Assembly (NCBI GenBank): GCA_039028975.1
Contig: JBCCHB010000085.1
Location: forward strand, 4,228 to 68,227
DNA length: 64,000 bases
Direction: 5' to 3'
DNA from: JAHBNG01 sp039028975
GTDB taxonomy: Bacteria; Chloroflexota; Anaerolineae; Caldilineales; Caldilineaceae
Part shown: positions 28,601-37,161 of the stretch, piece by piece
Layout of the letters: each line of letters starts with the position of its first letter
How positions within the stretch are numbered: the stretch's first letter is position 1
The notes under the pieces: generated by a model
What the model was told of the DNA's origin: nothing
The model's input: only the letters and a program-made list of their open reading frames with translations
The model's database searches: none
Made by a program: the position numbers and the translations under genes

Positions 28601-30209
28601 TCAGGTTGCAGTTCTCGCCATGTTTTGTGATGACTTCAAAGCTAGCGCCTGACACGGGCTGACCATTGGGCCGGACGACTGTACCCTGTACCTGAGGCCC
28701 AGCCAGCGCTATATCACCCAGTTCAACAACCTGATCTGCGGCCACCTCAATGTCGGTCAGCGTTGAACCAAAGAGTCCTGGGAACATGTACATATCGATA
28801 CCGACGACGACTTTATAAGTACCGGCAAAGAGCCGAACGCTAAAGAGACCTTCTGCATTTGGATTTACATGGGCAGAGTGGTAGCCTGGCCCGTCAATAG
28901 AAGAGGAACGTCCTTCAATGGTGATATAGACACCACCATTTTCACCCGAAACCGGATTTCCACTTGCGTCCACGATGCGCCCGGTTAAGGTGGATGTGGG
29001 AACTTCTAGGGAAAAATCTGCCGTTTGGGTCTCGGGTTCATCGTTATCAGCAAAACGGACAATTTGTTCACTCCCAGGCTCTGGGTATGCGCCCATCATA
29101 TCAGACGACAGATAAGCATTGATATGCCATTCACCACCGTTGACTTGAAGAACATATTTGCCATCTGTATCGGTGGTCGTCGAGACCCATCCATAGTGAT
29201 AGTAGTTGTTGGCTTCCACTGTGGCGTTGGCAATGCCTACACCATTCTGATCCACTACGGCCCCTTCAATCCGCTTTGCCGGTAGGGTAAATTGGATTGA
29301 ACCAAGATCAACAGGCGCATTGGCCGGATCGAATTCAAAGTAGAAGGGCGCGGGCGGATTCAAGATTGTGCCTTCACTATGGCCAGTTTCGAGATTATAA
29401 GGCATCAAGGGATCAAGGAAGAGGCAGTAGGAACCCGCTTCCACATCTGCCAGCCCCCAAAGCCCTTGTTCAGTGGTGGAAAAATAGAGTTCGTAACCCC
29501 AGCCATAATATGGGTCATGGCCTCTATCATCCACTGTGCAGTCACTGTCGGTCACCTTTCGAATGCGTCCAGATGCCCATGCTGCAGGTGAGCCATCTGG
29601 TAACAGAATGTTTCCCGAGAGCTGAGGGCCCTGGAGCTGAAGCGGATCGCTGAGTTGAACAGTCTCTCCATCGCCAACGGCAACTATGACCTCTTGGGAG
29701 GAGAAAATCAGCTCGTTTTCAGACCACGCCGGATCGGCCCGTACTATCCAGTCCTCTACGTGTAGGCCGCTAAGGGTGAATGCACCCGTTTCATCGGATT
29801 CGACTGGGTCACCACAAGGGTACCAATACCCACCCATGAGATAGACAGAAACATAGGCACCCGCAGCAGGTTGACCATCGGGTTGTAAAACAATGCCTTG
29901 AATGGCACCATTCCCGTCACAGGTATGATAATCCGGTGGATAGAATTCATCTGGATGGAGGGGGGGCGGGGTAGGTGTGGGTACAGTTGGTGATGTCTGT
30001 TGGTTGGGGACGGCCTGGAGGGGCTGAGCAACGCCCCACCAGATACAGATACCTGCGATAAATATACATTGAATAAGAATGCTTACCACACAGACTGACC
30101 TGTAAGTGGATGTATGCACAGAGCGACGCGCTGGGTTCTCTACTGCACCGTGTTTAGATGCCAATCTGCCAAAAAGCCGTCTGTTAAGTAGTGAGTGAAA
30201 TCGAGCCAT
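25683..30209 (-). CDS. Large secreted protein with 12 CnaB/carboxypeptidase-regulatory-like repeats
   Basis: I choose the ATG at 30209 (AAGGAG nine bases upstream). The frame is open from 30377, but its first 56 codons run through a collapsed miniature element and lack a ribosome-binding site. The 1508-residue protein has an N-terminal membrane/signal segment (SVCVVSILIQCIFIAGICIW), a Pro/Thr linker, and twelve beta-sandwich units each starting I.G.V.D.DG.P...A.V.A and ending with DG.Y.L.V..G. A ZU5-like domain (ASLDDGTRIDIPAGAMP) follows, and the C-terminus ends IFLPMLTGGN. The repeats resemble PF13620 carboxypeptidase-regulatory and CnaB folds, which serve as stalks or adhesins. The terminal FLPM motif resembles the ends of other secreted proteins here. 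Confidence 0.88.
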   Translation of the reverse strand: MARFHSLLNRRLFGRLASKHGAVENPARRSVHTSTYRSVCVVSILIQCIFIAGICIWWGVAQPLQAVPNQQTSPTVPTPTPPPLHPDEFYPPDYHTCDGNGAIQGIVLQPDGQPAAGAYVSVYLMGGYWYPCGDPVESDETGAFTLSGLHVEDWIVRADPAWSENELIFSSQEVIVAVGDGETVQLSDPLQLQGPQLSGNILLPDGSPAAWASGRIRKVTDSDCTVDDRGHDPYYGWGYELYFSTTEQGLWGLADVEAGSYCLFLDPLMPYNLETGHSEGTILNPPAPFYFEFDPANAPVDLGSIQFTLPAKRIEGAVVDQNGVGIANATVEANNYYHYGWVSTTTDTDGKYVLQVNGGEWHINAYLSSDMMGAYPEPGSEQIVRFADNDEPETQTADFSLEVPTSTLTGRIVDASGNPVSGENGGVYITIEGRSSSIDGPGYHSAHVNPNAEGLFSVRLFAGTYKVVVGIDMYMFPGLFGSTLTDIEVAADQVVELGDIALAGPQVQGTVVRPNGQPVSGASFEVITKHGENCNLRATHPEPVYYDNGPWGDFYYYGYANENGVILMGGLVADDYCLSVHPPYDESGLIAPDPVPFTIEDDSDLIELGTLSLRVPPKEINGYVKSESGEGIADAYVSAYGIDSYSPSWYGAFGDTTDADGYFSFKVGGGTWEVTTYPTDYDSFWSEYNYKTVRFAQDDTPETQTISFTVKSADATVKGRIVDPDGEPVGGYGLWIDLSNEDGYSSGVEVRRDGTFEVAVISGNYQMYINLDPGYHPELYVGEQPIIQVTAGETVDLQDIQLSRKSAVISGTVLDEEGQPISDAVVNAWSYNGDWGYATTSSDGSYSLRVREGHFEVAVSQDAYPPTWFVLDPPQQVEAKDEQTQTVDFTVYGPAGTIYGSLVNVDGNVLTDVGATAYARRTSSGGYGYFDVAVDARVVNGRFEMKVPQGAYQVGVYLDYHGDYSFFNEESAEIESMSTLLSLNNSVNRAGIQAASVQAMGESIQLVGEQQVTISGQSVRASQVSAAWVETSKASQNAINSLEDAEVQIVLKRNDAIISGQLLDPDGSVVTGIYGEVSAWTDRYDYGGWGYGPIDSTSGSYEMRVADGIWQLGYWIDTQEYLPNASEPISVTAVSQETTVQNITLQPLNGVIEGTVLDTNGDPLAYGYAWANVENDGTYYHSTGAEVVNGQFTLKVLTGVEYSVGVDGGYWGPSTGQAKVQRVTVAEGTPAQVALQLRLPDSKIQGTITQGETGETTPFAYVSAWSDNGEHAYGEADANGNFSLDVLSGSVWHLSASWYPGTGPGYYETRSDLDVDLTNAATVSVNPQVYLALSSLPPALVDSFDTDTVWTASLDDGTRIDIPAGAMPVTNEQGDDVTITVTPLVEDLPDTYVARPIDYGYGIHLYEYRTGKRIEGNFNTDATLTFYYTDDELAALGITEEEIAPAYYSTTDNAWRQIENFTVTTEENRITAQVNHFSNWALVVPGSRTVSTRSTEPAIFLPMLTGGN

Positions 30210-30285
30210 AGAAGCAAACTCCTTATTGATATCAAAACAGTAACTCTTTTGTACTCTGTCTCTAAGCGAGTACAGACGTTTTATG

Positions 30286-30316
30286 ATGCGGTCGTTTTCA
30301 AACGGAGCTGAGTATA
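30286..30316. repeat. Collapsed miniature element, copy D
   Basis: GCGGTCGTTTT is joined directly to CAAACGGAGCTGAGTATA. These are the two ends of the 85-bp element with the middle missing, as expected from deletion between the homologous arms. It lies 77 bases upstream of the chosen start of the 25683-30209 gene. Confidence 0.65.
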
Positions 30317-30838
30317 GATAGACCGATGAAAGCTCTAACCTTTTACTGATACTTAGGAATCTGGGGAGCGGTTGCACAGATAAAAACTACACTGCATACG
30401 ATTTTCTGTCTTCACGTAATACTTTATACGATCTTGAATCACAAAAAGGCCCGTTGAGCGTAAACACCTCACCGGATTGACGACTATTGTAGCAGTACAA
30501 CCTCCTTCAAGATGGGAACTATGTAAATAAAATGTAAAAGGTGATTTGATCTCCTATTCGGTATGCAAATTCGTGCTATACAGATACAAGTTAATCGTAC
30601 CCATTTGGCTAGTGCAATACAAGACTCAGATCTGTCACATGGCATGGTACAGATCTGTTGTACTCAGTCGTTAAACATGCACCAGGCTGGACCGCCTTAC
30701 AGAGTAAAGTGTAAAGGATTTTGAGCCAAAGTAAACCTATTTTTCTCTGCTCTTTCTAGGGCATTTGGCTCAAAGTTGTTTAAGTTACCTGATAAATGAC
30801 ACGATAGCCGTGTAGAAAGCAGAGGATATTGACACGAT

Positions 30839-30923
30839 TATACTCAGCTCTGTTTGAGAACAGGAGTTTCTATGTGATCTACCAGTGGCGCTACACTCCG
30901 GTTCTTAAAACGACCGCGGTATA
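30839..30923. repeat. Miniature inverted-repeat element, copy C
   Basis: 85 bp. It starts TATACTCAGCTCTGTTTGAG and ends TTAAAACGACCGCGGTATA, the same length and orientation as 41221-41305. The middle is diverged. Confidence 0.75.
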
Positions 30924-31119
30924 ACTCGAAGAATTGTGAAAATAGACCCTAATTGCCAATTGGTGTCACATCAAAGGAGCCGGATAGGTACGAAAAAAAT
31001 ACATGGGTTAGGAGGGCCTGCTAGATAAATCAGACACCTTCTCGGCTGCCAAAAATGGTGGATATCGTGTATAATCCAACTCTTATTTAAGGATTGTAAC
31101 GTCACTCCTTTGGTATCGC

Positions 31120-31255
31120 TTAGGGGCGAGCACACTGTTCGATAAGTTTTGATAGATTAGACGTAGGCGCTGTTTTCAACTGCGCAAACATGGCCGACCA
31201 CTCATTATCAAGAGGAGTAATGGGATATCCGGTGTTCGTGCGGTTACAAGTTTGT
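31120..31255 (-). pseudogene. Decayed coding fragment sharing 'AQLKTAPT' with 19350-19437
   Basis: The minus-strand frame reads ...TGYPITPLDNEWSAMFAQLKTAPTS and stops at 31120. The plus-strand frame at 19350 reads NPFTSLEIEGLATLAQLKTAPT. The two DNA segments align over about 75 bases, so both are remnants of one family, possibly a transposase. Neither frame has a start with a ribosome-binding site. Confidence 0.45.
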
Positions 31256-31441
31256 CCTCTGGAAACTGGGGACCGCACCTACGGTTGACCCATCATAATT
31301 TATCATAATTTACCATACACTGCACTAGCCTGAGCAACCGAAGAGTCTCCCGCTGACGTTACGATCGACTAATGGGCTTTTTAAGTTGATTAGACAGTGC
31401 GACAATTCGATGGGTAGGTTGGTTATGACCAGTCAGGCTGC

Positions 31442-33562
31442 ATGTCTATGAGGTGCCGATCACAGGATGTTCATCGTTGGATTAAGTGGACACGAACCTC
31501 CGCGTTCCGATATGGCTTTTTTTTGCTATTGGTGGGATGGATAATTCTACCTCACTCTTATGGGGCACCTGGGGCTCAACCACCACCCGCTACGCCGCTT
31601 CCATCAAGGTCGTCGAGAGCATTGCATCTCGCTCCCCAGAGCATCCATTCGATTTCCAATCCGGCACCATCGTTAGGTGATCAAAAAGCCCTTATCTTGC
31701 TTGCCGATTTTCCCGATCTGCCGGGGTTGTTTACTGGTGCAGCTTGGTATGAACGTTTCTTTGGTGCTGATGGATTTGCTGATTACTACAGTCAAAATTC
31801 ATATGGCAAACTCCGCTTCAGTGGCGATGTGGTGGGGTTGGATGGTGATACCCCCGTCATAAATTACCCTTCGGTTGCCTATATTCAGCTGCCTAATTCG
31901 ATCACCTACTATGCTGATGGCCGGTATGGCTTTAAGACTGGTGCGACCCAGTTTCCGCGGAACAATGTTGGCGTTGTTCATGATGCGCTGGTGGCGCTTG
32001 ATCAGGCAGGCTTCGATTTCTCTCCTTACGTCAATCCAGCGACGAATCGAGTGGAAACTTTAATTGTCGTCTTTGGCGGTTCTCCCCATACCTATACGCA
32101 AGATGCTGATAAGAATTTAGAGGCCACGGGCTTCAGCTTTACAGACTCTGGTGTGGATGCGTACATGTCGACAGATGGATACCTCTTCGACAACTTTTCA
32201 TTCTGTCCCGACCAGGAAGGAAGCGCCCCTGGCACCATCGCCAATATAGGTATCTGTACCCATGAGCATGGTCACACAATTGGTATGCCTGATCTATACG
32301 ACTTTACGTTTACCACTTCTGGCGTAGGTTACTTTGATATCATGGGGTATGGGACATACGGCATTACGAGGGGCGTGCGCCCTTTTCACTTTGGGGCCTA
32401 TTCTAAAGCGTTTTTTGGATGGGTCGAGCCAACCGTTGTGTTGTCATCAACGACGGTTATCGCTTTGGACGCGGCTGAAGTGAAGCCAGAGATCATCAAG
32501 CTGGTGCCAAATGGTAATGTGAATAGCCAAGAATATTTCCTGCTGGAAAACCGCCAACCCCTTGGCTTTGATCAGGATTGGCTCGATGCAGGACTTTGTG
32601 GAGGACTTCTCATCTGGCATGTGGATCTTTCGATCATTGAAGCATACAGTGGTCACAATCTGGTCAACTCACCCCGCCAGCCCAATGGCCCTCAGCATTC
32701 TGGTATTAGAGTCGTGGAGGCAGATGGCCAAAGAAACCTGATCAATCCGCCATTCACCTACGGCAGTTGTACAGATTCTTGGAGCGTGGGTCAATCGTGG
32801 CATGCAGAGTCGGTTCCTTCATCAAATCTATGGAGTGGCCAGGAGAGTGGCATCTCCTTGACAGTGCAAAGCGCACACAGCACCCAAATTACGTTGACCA
32901 TACAGCTAGACAATCTACCTAACCCATCTCCCACACCCAGCGTTACGTTAGAAAACAGCCCAACACCAACACAAACAAAGCCGGGCGTACCAACTCTTAC
33001 GCCCATTATAACATCCACCACGACGCCCATAGTGACATCCACCACGACGCCCACAGTGATACTCACAGGGACGGTAACTCAAACGTCCATGCCCACAGCC
33101 CAAGCAACTAAGCAATTGACATTGACTGTAACGGCGACGGGGTTGCCAACACAAACAACACCTACGCCCGCCACACCCACTTCCACACCCACTTCCACAC
33201 CCACTGTCACTCTTCGTTTAACCATTGCCGGGGGGCAAATGGTAGGGGGGCCAGGCAGCCATGTACATTTATTCGGTAGCGGCTTTGGAGCCAATCGCCA
33301 GCTTGCCATCCGCGTCAATGGGCTACGGCTTGATGAATCCATCGAGACAGATGCTCAGGGAAACTTCAGGGCCATTCTCAAGACCCATCTGGCATCCCCA
33401 TCAGGCAGATATACCGTCACAGTGAGTGATCAAAGAGCGGTTGGTGTGGTGACCTATTTGCTTGAAAATGGGGGCGAAATCTCCATCGTTGAGGGAGCCA
33501 ACGATCCGCAATTGGATGTCCCTATTGTTTATCAGCAATATTTGCCTATGGGGAAACGATAG
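31442..33562 (+). CDS. M6-family secreted metalloprotease (immune inhibitor A-like)
   Basis: 706 residues. A transmembrane/signal segment (about 25-42) is followed by an M6 peptidase domain (about 80-480) with the zinc site HEHGHTIGMPDLYD near residue 273, the HExxHxxGxPD form diagnostic of M6, and the downstream Met-turn-like YFDIMGYGTYG. A Thr/Pro-rich linker (about 490-595) leads to a TIG/IPT-like beta domain (GSGFGANRQLAIRVNG), and the C-terminus ends YQQYLPMGKR. It likely degrades extracellular proteins. The ATG at 31442 has only a weak AGG site, and a second in-frame ATG follows two codons later. The YLP-type terminus recurs in two other secreted proteins of this window. Confidence 0.9.
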   Translation: MSMRCRSQDVHRWIKWTRTSAFRYGFFLLLVGWIILPHSYGAPGAQPPPATPLPSRSSRALHLAPQSIHSISNPAPSLGDQKALILLADFPDLPGLFTGAAWYERFFGADGFADYYSQNSYGKLRFSGDVVGLDGDTPVINYPSVAYIQLPNSITYYADGRYGFKTGATQFPRNNVGVVHDALVALDQAGFDFSPYVNPATNRVETLIVVFGGSPHTYTQDADKNLEATGFSFTDSGVDAYMSTDGYLFDNFSFCPDQEGSAPGTIANIGICTHEHGHTIGMPDLYDFTFTTSGVGYFDIMGYGTYGITRGVRPFHFGAYSKAFFGWVEPTVVLSSTTVIALDAAEVKPEIIKLVPNGNVNSQEYFLLENRQPLGFDQDWLDAGLCGGLLIWHVDLSIIEAYSGHNLVNSPRQPNGPQHSGIRVVEADGQRNLINPPFTYGSCTDSWSVGQSWHAESVPSSNLWSGQESGISLTVQSAHSTQITLTIQLDNLPNPSPTPSVTLENSPTPTQTKPGVPTLTPIITSTTTPIVTSTTTPTVILTGTVTQTSMPTAQATKQLTLTVTATGLPTQTTPTPATPTSTPTSTPTVTLRLTIAGGQMVGGPGSHVHLFGSGFGANRQLAIRVNGLRLDESIETDAQGNFRAILKTHLASPSGRYTVTVSDQRAVGVVTYLLENGGEISIVEGANDPQLDVPIVYQQYLPMGKR

Positions 33563-33650
33563 TTGGTAAATTGTAGCTGGTGGTCAGCCGTCGGTTGAAT
33601 GTCGATTATATTCAGGGCGATACAGAGAGCGATAACGAGGATCAATATAA

Positions 33651-34775
33651 ATGGATTATGTCATTATCGGTGGGGGCGTTTATGGCTGTGGTGTTGCATG
33701 GGAATTGGCTCGAAGAGGGGCTGAAGTTCTACTTCTTGAAGCCAACCAAATTGCATCTGGGGCATCAGGTGGTTTGGGCAAACGTGGGGTGCGAGCCAAT
33801 GGGCGCGACCTGCGCGAATTGCCTCTTATGGCGTTGGCTTATGATCGTTGGCTCTACCTCCACCAGGAATTGGACGGACCTACTGGGTATGACCGTGACG
33901 GACATCTGCTTCTGATTGAGCGGGAGCAGGATCGAATTGCTGCACCGGCCCAGGCTTGGATGCAAGTTCAACAGGGCGTTCCGTCCGAGATTATCGAGGA
34001 GGATGCATTGCATGAGATGGAACCGTACCTTTCCGAACAAGTTGTCAGCGCTATCTATTGTCCTAACGATGGCGTCTCCGATCACACGTTGACTACCCGC
34101 ACCTTTGCCGAGGCTGCACGTCGCTTTGGTGCGGATGTCCGCGAGGAGACTCGTCTGCATGAGCTGAAACGACAAGGGGACCGAATTACTGGCATCGTGA
34201 CAGACAAGGAGGAGCATATTCCAGTCGATAAAACCCTCATTCTGCTCGCCAACAGCCACGTCCCGGTTCTTTTGCAGAAGTACTTTAATCTGACGCTCCC
34301 AATTTGGCAGATCCTCCCCCAGGTACTGCTTACCGAACCTGTCACGCCCATGCCCGTCGAACACTTAATCGGCCACGCCCATAGAACGCTGGCCATGAAA
34401 GCTCACACAACGTCCAGCAGTGAGCAAGTCATGATTTCAGGTGGCTGGCGGGGAAGGTGGAATCCGGCGACAGGCCGAGGGGAGACTCAGCCAGATCAGA
34501 TTGCCGGGAATCTGGCCGAAGCGGTGGCAGTCTATCCAATGCTAGAAGATCTCAAGGTTTGGCAAGCCGATGCAGGCCGACTGGAAACTGTCACTGTCGA
34601 TGGAATTCCGATTATCGATAGGGTTGCAGGCGTTGACAATCTCTTTTACGCAACGGGTTGGTCTGGTCATGGTTGGGCCATCTCCCCTGTTGTGACCAGG
34701 CTGCTCGCTGATTGGGTCTGGGAAGGGGATCGACCTGAACTGTTAGCACCCTTTGGCTATGAGCGATTTAGGTAG
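33651..34775 (+). CDS. FAD-dependent oxidoreductase, DAO family
   Basis: 374 residues of the glycine/D-amino-acid oxidase (DAO) family. The N-terminal dinucleotide-binding fold VIIGGGVYGCGVAWELARRG has its acidic ribose-binding residue at E30. ASGASGGLGKRG follows, the usual flavin-contact segment. The C-terminal ATGWSGHGWAISPVVTRLLADWV is the typical FAD-closing motif. Members oxidise amines such as sarcosine, glycine or D-amino acids; the substrate cannot be read from sequence. No partner subunits (soxA/D/G type) are nearby, so it is probably a monomeric oxidase or dehydrogenase. GAGG lies 11 bases before the ATG. Confidence 0.88.
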   Translation: MDYVIIGGGVYGCGVAWELARRGAEVLLLEANQIASGASGGLGKRGVRANGRDLRELPLMALAYDRWLYLHQELDGPTGYDRDGHLLLIEREQDRIAAPAQAWMQVQQGVPSEIIEEDALHEMEPYLSEQVVSAIYCPNDGVSDHTLTTRTFAEAARRFGADVREETRLHELKRQGDRITGIVTDKEEHIPVDKTLILLANSHVPVLLQKYFNLTLPIWQILPQVLLTEPVTPMPVEHLIGHAHRTLAMKAHTTSSSEQVMISGGWRGRWNPATGRGETQPDQIAGNLAEAVAVYPMLEDLKVWQADAGRLETVTVDGIPIIDRVAGVDNLFYATGWSGHGWAISPVVTRLLADWVWEGDRPELLAPFGYERFR

Positions 34776-34885
34776 GTTTGCAGATAGACCATGCTTTTTC
34801 GGTTTTGTCTAAATAACGATAAAATAGGAAAGCTTTGAGGATTACACAGTGAATCAACGTAGACGTTTGAGAGAGGCGAGATGTT

Positions 34886-35809
34886 ATGAGTGATACCCAT
34901 AAAGAGATTGAGCCTACACTACGAGAGGCAGCCATTGCATATGAAATGGCTGTACCTGTTAGGATTCCGCCAACCGATGAGGATCTCTTCTATAGCGATG
35001 GGAAGTACGTGTCCGAGGAGGATTACTTCACCTACTTCTACGAATATGGCCGTGTAAGCTACGAGTGGAACAACGGCATTTTAGAGGCAAAACCGGTGGC
35101 AGATGTGGTAAGCGCAAGGATGTACGCTTGGCTCTTTCAGCTGATTCAGGCATTTTTGGAGACGCACCCCATTGCTGGCTATATCTTGCTTGAGATTGGT
35201 TTTCGTATGGAAATTCCCGATCCAGATGTGCAGGGGGCAACAAAGGTAGTCGTTCGTAAACCCGATTTGGGTATCGTGCTTAATGACAATCCGATTTCTC
35301 TCAACGATTCAGATAAGACCTACCATGGCGTCTGCGATCTCTGTATTGAGTCACTATCCTATTCTAACCAGAAGGAAATTGATCGAGATATCATAGATAA
35401 AAAATACGAGTATGGTGCTGGCGGTGTAAAGGAGTACTTTATCCTGGATGAGCGAAACATGGAGATGCACTTCTATCGCCGCAATGACCTGGGAAAGTAT
35501 GTTGAGATAAAGCGGGATGCAGAGGGTATCGTCAGTTCCACCGTACTCCAAGGGCTGCATTTTCGAGTAACCGATCTGCACAGACAGCCCTTAATGCGCG
35601 AGGTGGCTTTAGATCCACTCTATCGTTCTTTCTTCCTGCCTGAGTTCTATGCCCAACAGATTGCTCATGCAGAAGAGCGCAGACAAAAAGAAGAAGAACG
35701 CAGACAAAAAGAAAAAGCCCTTCAAGAAGCCGAAGATGAAAGGCATCGCTCTGCACGATATGCTGAGGCACTGCGCAACCGAGGTATCGATCCAGATAGT
35801 CTACTATAG
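34886..35809 (+). CDS. Uma2 family endonuclease-like protein
   Basis: 307 residues of the Uma2/DUF820 family, a PD-(D/E)XK nuclease fold: YEWNNGILEAKP, RKPDLGIVL (catalytic Asp) and YEYGAGGVKEYFILD are the conserved blocks. The C-terminal tail (about 260-307) is a charged coiled coil (EERRQKEEERRQKEKALQEAE) ending RNRGIDPDSLL, typical of the cyanobacterial and Chloroflexota branch. The cellular role of the family is unknown. GAGGCGAG sits before the ATG. The neighbours are unrelated, so it is probably a monocistronic unit. Confidence 0.9.
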   Translation: MSDTHKEIEPTLREAAIAYEMAVPVRIPPTDEDLFYSDGKYVSEEDYFTYFYEYGRVSYEWNNGILEAKPVADVVSARMYAWLFQLIQAFLETHPIAGYILLEIGFRMEIPDPDVQGATKVVVRKPDLGIVLNDNPISLNDSDKTYHGVCDLCIESLSYSNQKEIDRDIIDKKYEYGAGGVKEYFILDERNMEMHFYRRNDLGKYVEIKRDAEGIVSSTVLQGLHFRVTDLHRQPLMREVALDPLYRSFFLPEFYAQQIAHAEERRQKEEERRQKEKALQEAEDERHRSARYAEALRNRGIDPDSLL

Positions 35810-35871
35810 CAAGTAAGCACCCGACTCACCCATCAACTATAACCTAAATGGAGAATCAATACCCTCACTTC

Positions 35872-37161
35872 ATGAACAAAATTTTAGTGTGGCTTCTGCT
35901 AATAAGCTGCTTAGCCTTATTTCTTTCTGCCTGTGGCCCTGAGGAAGAGGAGCCCAGCCGGGAATTTCTCATGCGACAAGCAGAGCAGGTGGCTTTGGAG
36001 TACCAGAACCATCAAAATTTGGATGCTGCCCGTTCAGGTCTGAACGACATCAACGTCGCCAATGGAACCCAATGGTTTGTCATGGTGACCGAATCCGCTC
36101 TAGCGGAAAATTCCAACCCCATATTAATGAGCGCCCTGGTCAAGCTTGCACTGGATTTGGGGCTTCAGAGCCAGCCGGTTCAGCAATATGCACTAGAGAC
36201 GGGGCTGCTTCCCACGCCAGTGATACCAGGCCAAGCGGTTGCCGCCGATGCAGTCTCTGAGCAATCTCCTCAGGGCAATCGTGTCATTGCTCCAGCAACA
36301 GCTCCGCCAGCCGCTCAACAAGAGGGCAACAATAGTGAAGCCGCTGTTGAGATCGCGGCTCAACCAACTGTGGTAGAAGCCAAGCCGACTGATACACCAG
36401 CCACTCAGCCACTCGCTCGTGCTCTCAATGCCATCAATATACGCAACGGTCCGGGCATCAATTATGTCGTTGTCGGCTCGGCCCAAGCGGGTGAAGAACT
36501 TACAGTCATGGGTAAAAGTCCAGCAGGCGATTGGTGGCAGGTTCTTCTCAGCACAGGCCAACCTGGCTGGATCTTTGGTCAGCTAGTGGATGCACTCAAC
36601 GTAGAAGAAGTGGGCATCGCGCAAAATATCCCCGCCCCACCTCCCACGCCAGTTCCGGTGGCGCCAACCAATACACCCGTTCCCCCGGAACCTGAGGCAC
36701 CGGCGGCACCCGAACCACCACCTGTGGATACAAGCAACCCCCACTTTACGCTGGTTCATCGCCAATTGGTCTCCAAGCAGGACAATGGTGATTGCCAGGG
36801 TAGGCATCTATTGCGCATCTTCGTCAAAGATGCTGCAGGGAACCTCCTCAATGGCGTTACGCTCAAAGGGGTTTATGTTGGTGACGAGATTAAGACTGGT
36901 GACCAAGGCAAGGGAGATGGCATCATTGAATATGATCTCCACGGCAGCGGCGAAGCCTTCCGGATCATCCGTGACGTAAATGGCAATAATGCCTCTAGTG
37001 ACGAAGCAGGCGGCTTTACCACCCGATCAGTAGACATCGACAAGCCGACGCTGATCGCTGCCGGATACTGCAGCGATGATGCCGATTGCGATGTCTTTTA
37101 CAATTCGTATGGGTGCCACGGGCATCATAGCTGGATCGCTGAATTTGCGAGGAACTATTAG
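35872..37161 (+). CDS. SH3b-domain lipoprotein
   Basis: I prefer the ATG at 35872 (430 residues), since it starts the lipoprotein signal directly: MNKILVWLLLISCLALFLSAC, with the lipobox LSAC. The frame is open from an ATG at 35848, which would add eight residues; neither start has a good ribosome-binding site. After a helical N-terminal region and an Ala/Pro-rich linker there is a bacterial SH3 domain (about 185-250: NIRNGPGINYVVVG...GDWWQV...GWIFGQLV), a Pro-rich linker, and a C-terminal beta domain with four Cys (about 300-430). SH3b domains bind peptides or cell-wall material. The stop codon overlaps the GTG start of the next gene by one base, so the two are translationally coupled. Confidence 0.85.
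   Translation: MNKILVWLLLISCLALFLSACGPEEEEPSREFLMRQAEQVALEYQNHQNLDAARSGLNDINVANGTQWFVMVTESALAENSNPILMSALVKLALDLGLQSQPVQQYALETGLLPTPVIPGQAVAADAVSEQSPQGNRVIAPATAPPAAQQEGNNSEAAVEIAAQPTVVEAKPTDTPATQPLARALNAINIRNGPGINYVVVGSAQAGEELTVMGKSPAGDWWQVLLSTGQPGWIFGQLVDALNVEEVGIAQNIPAPPPTPVPVAPTNTPVPPEPEAPAAPEPPPVDTSNPHFTLVHRQLVSKQDNGDCQGRHLLRIFVKDAAGNLLNGVTLKGVYVGDEIKTGDQGKGDGIIEYDLHGSGEAFRIIRDVNGNNASSDEAGGFTTRSVDIDKPTLIAAGYCSDDADCDVFYNSYGCHGHHSWIAEFARNY

Larger units (their letters stand above)
30210..31441. other. Divergent intergenic stretch with miniature elements and transposase debris
   Basis: This 1.2-kb gap separates the CnaB-repeat gene from the M6 protease gene. It holds a collapsed miniature element (30286-30316), an 11-bp inverted repeat TTTGAGCCAAA/TTTGGCTCAAA (30720-30730 and 30764-30774), an intact 85-bp miniature element (30839-30923) and a decayed coding fragment (31120-31255, minus). 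I see no intact gene. Confidence 0.65.

Noticed and set aside
25683..30377. Start of the CnaB-repeat gene at 30377
   Set aside because: The first 56 codons run through a collapsed repeat element and lack an initiation site; the ATG at 30209 has AAGGAG and leads straight into the export signal.
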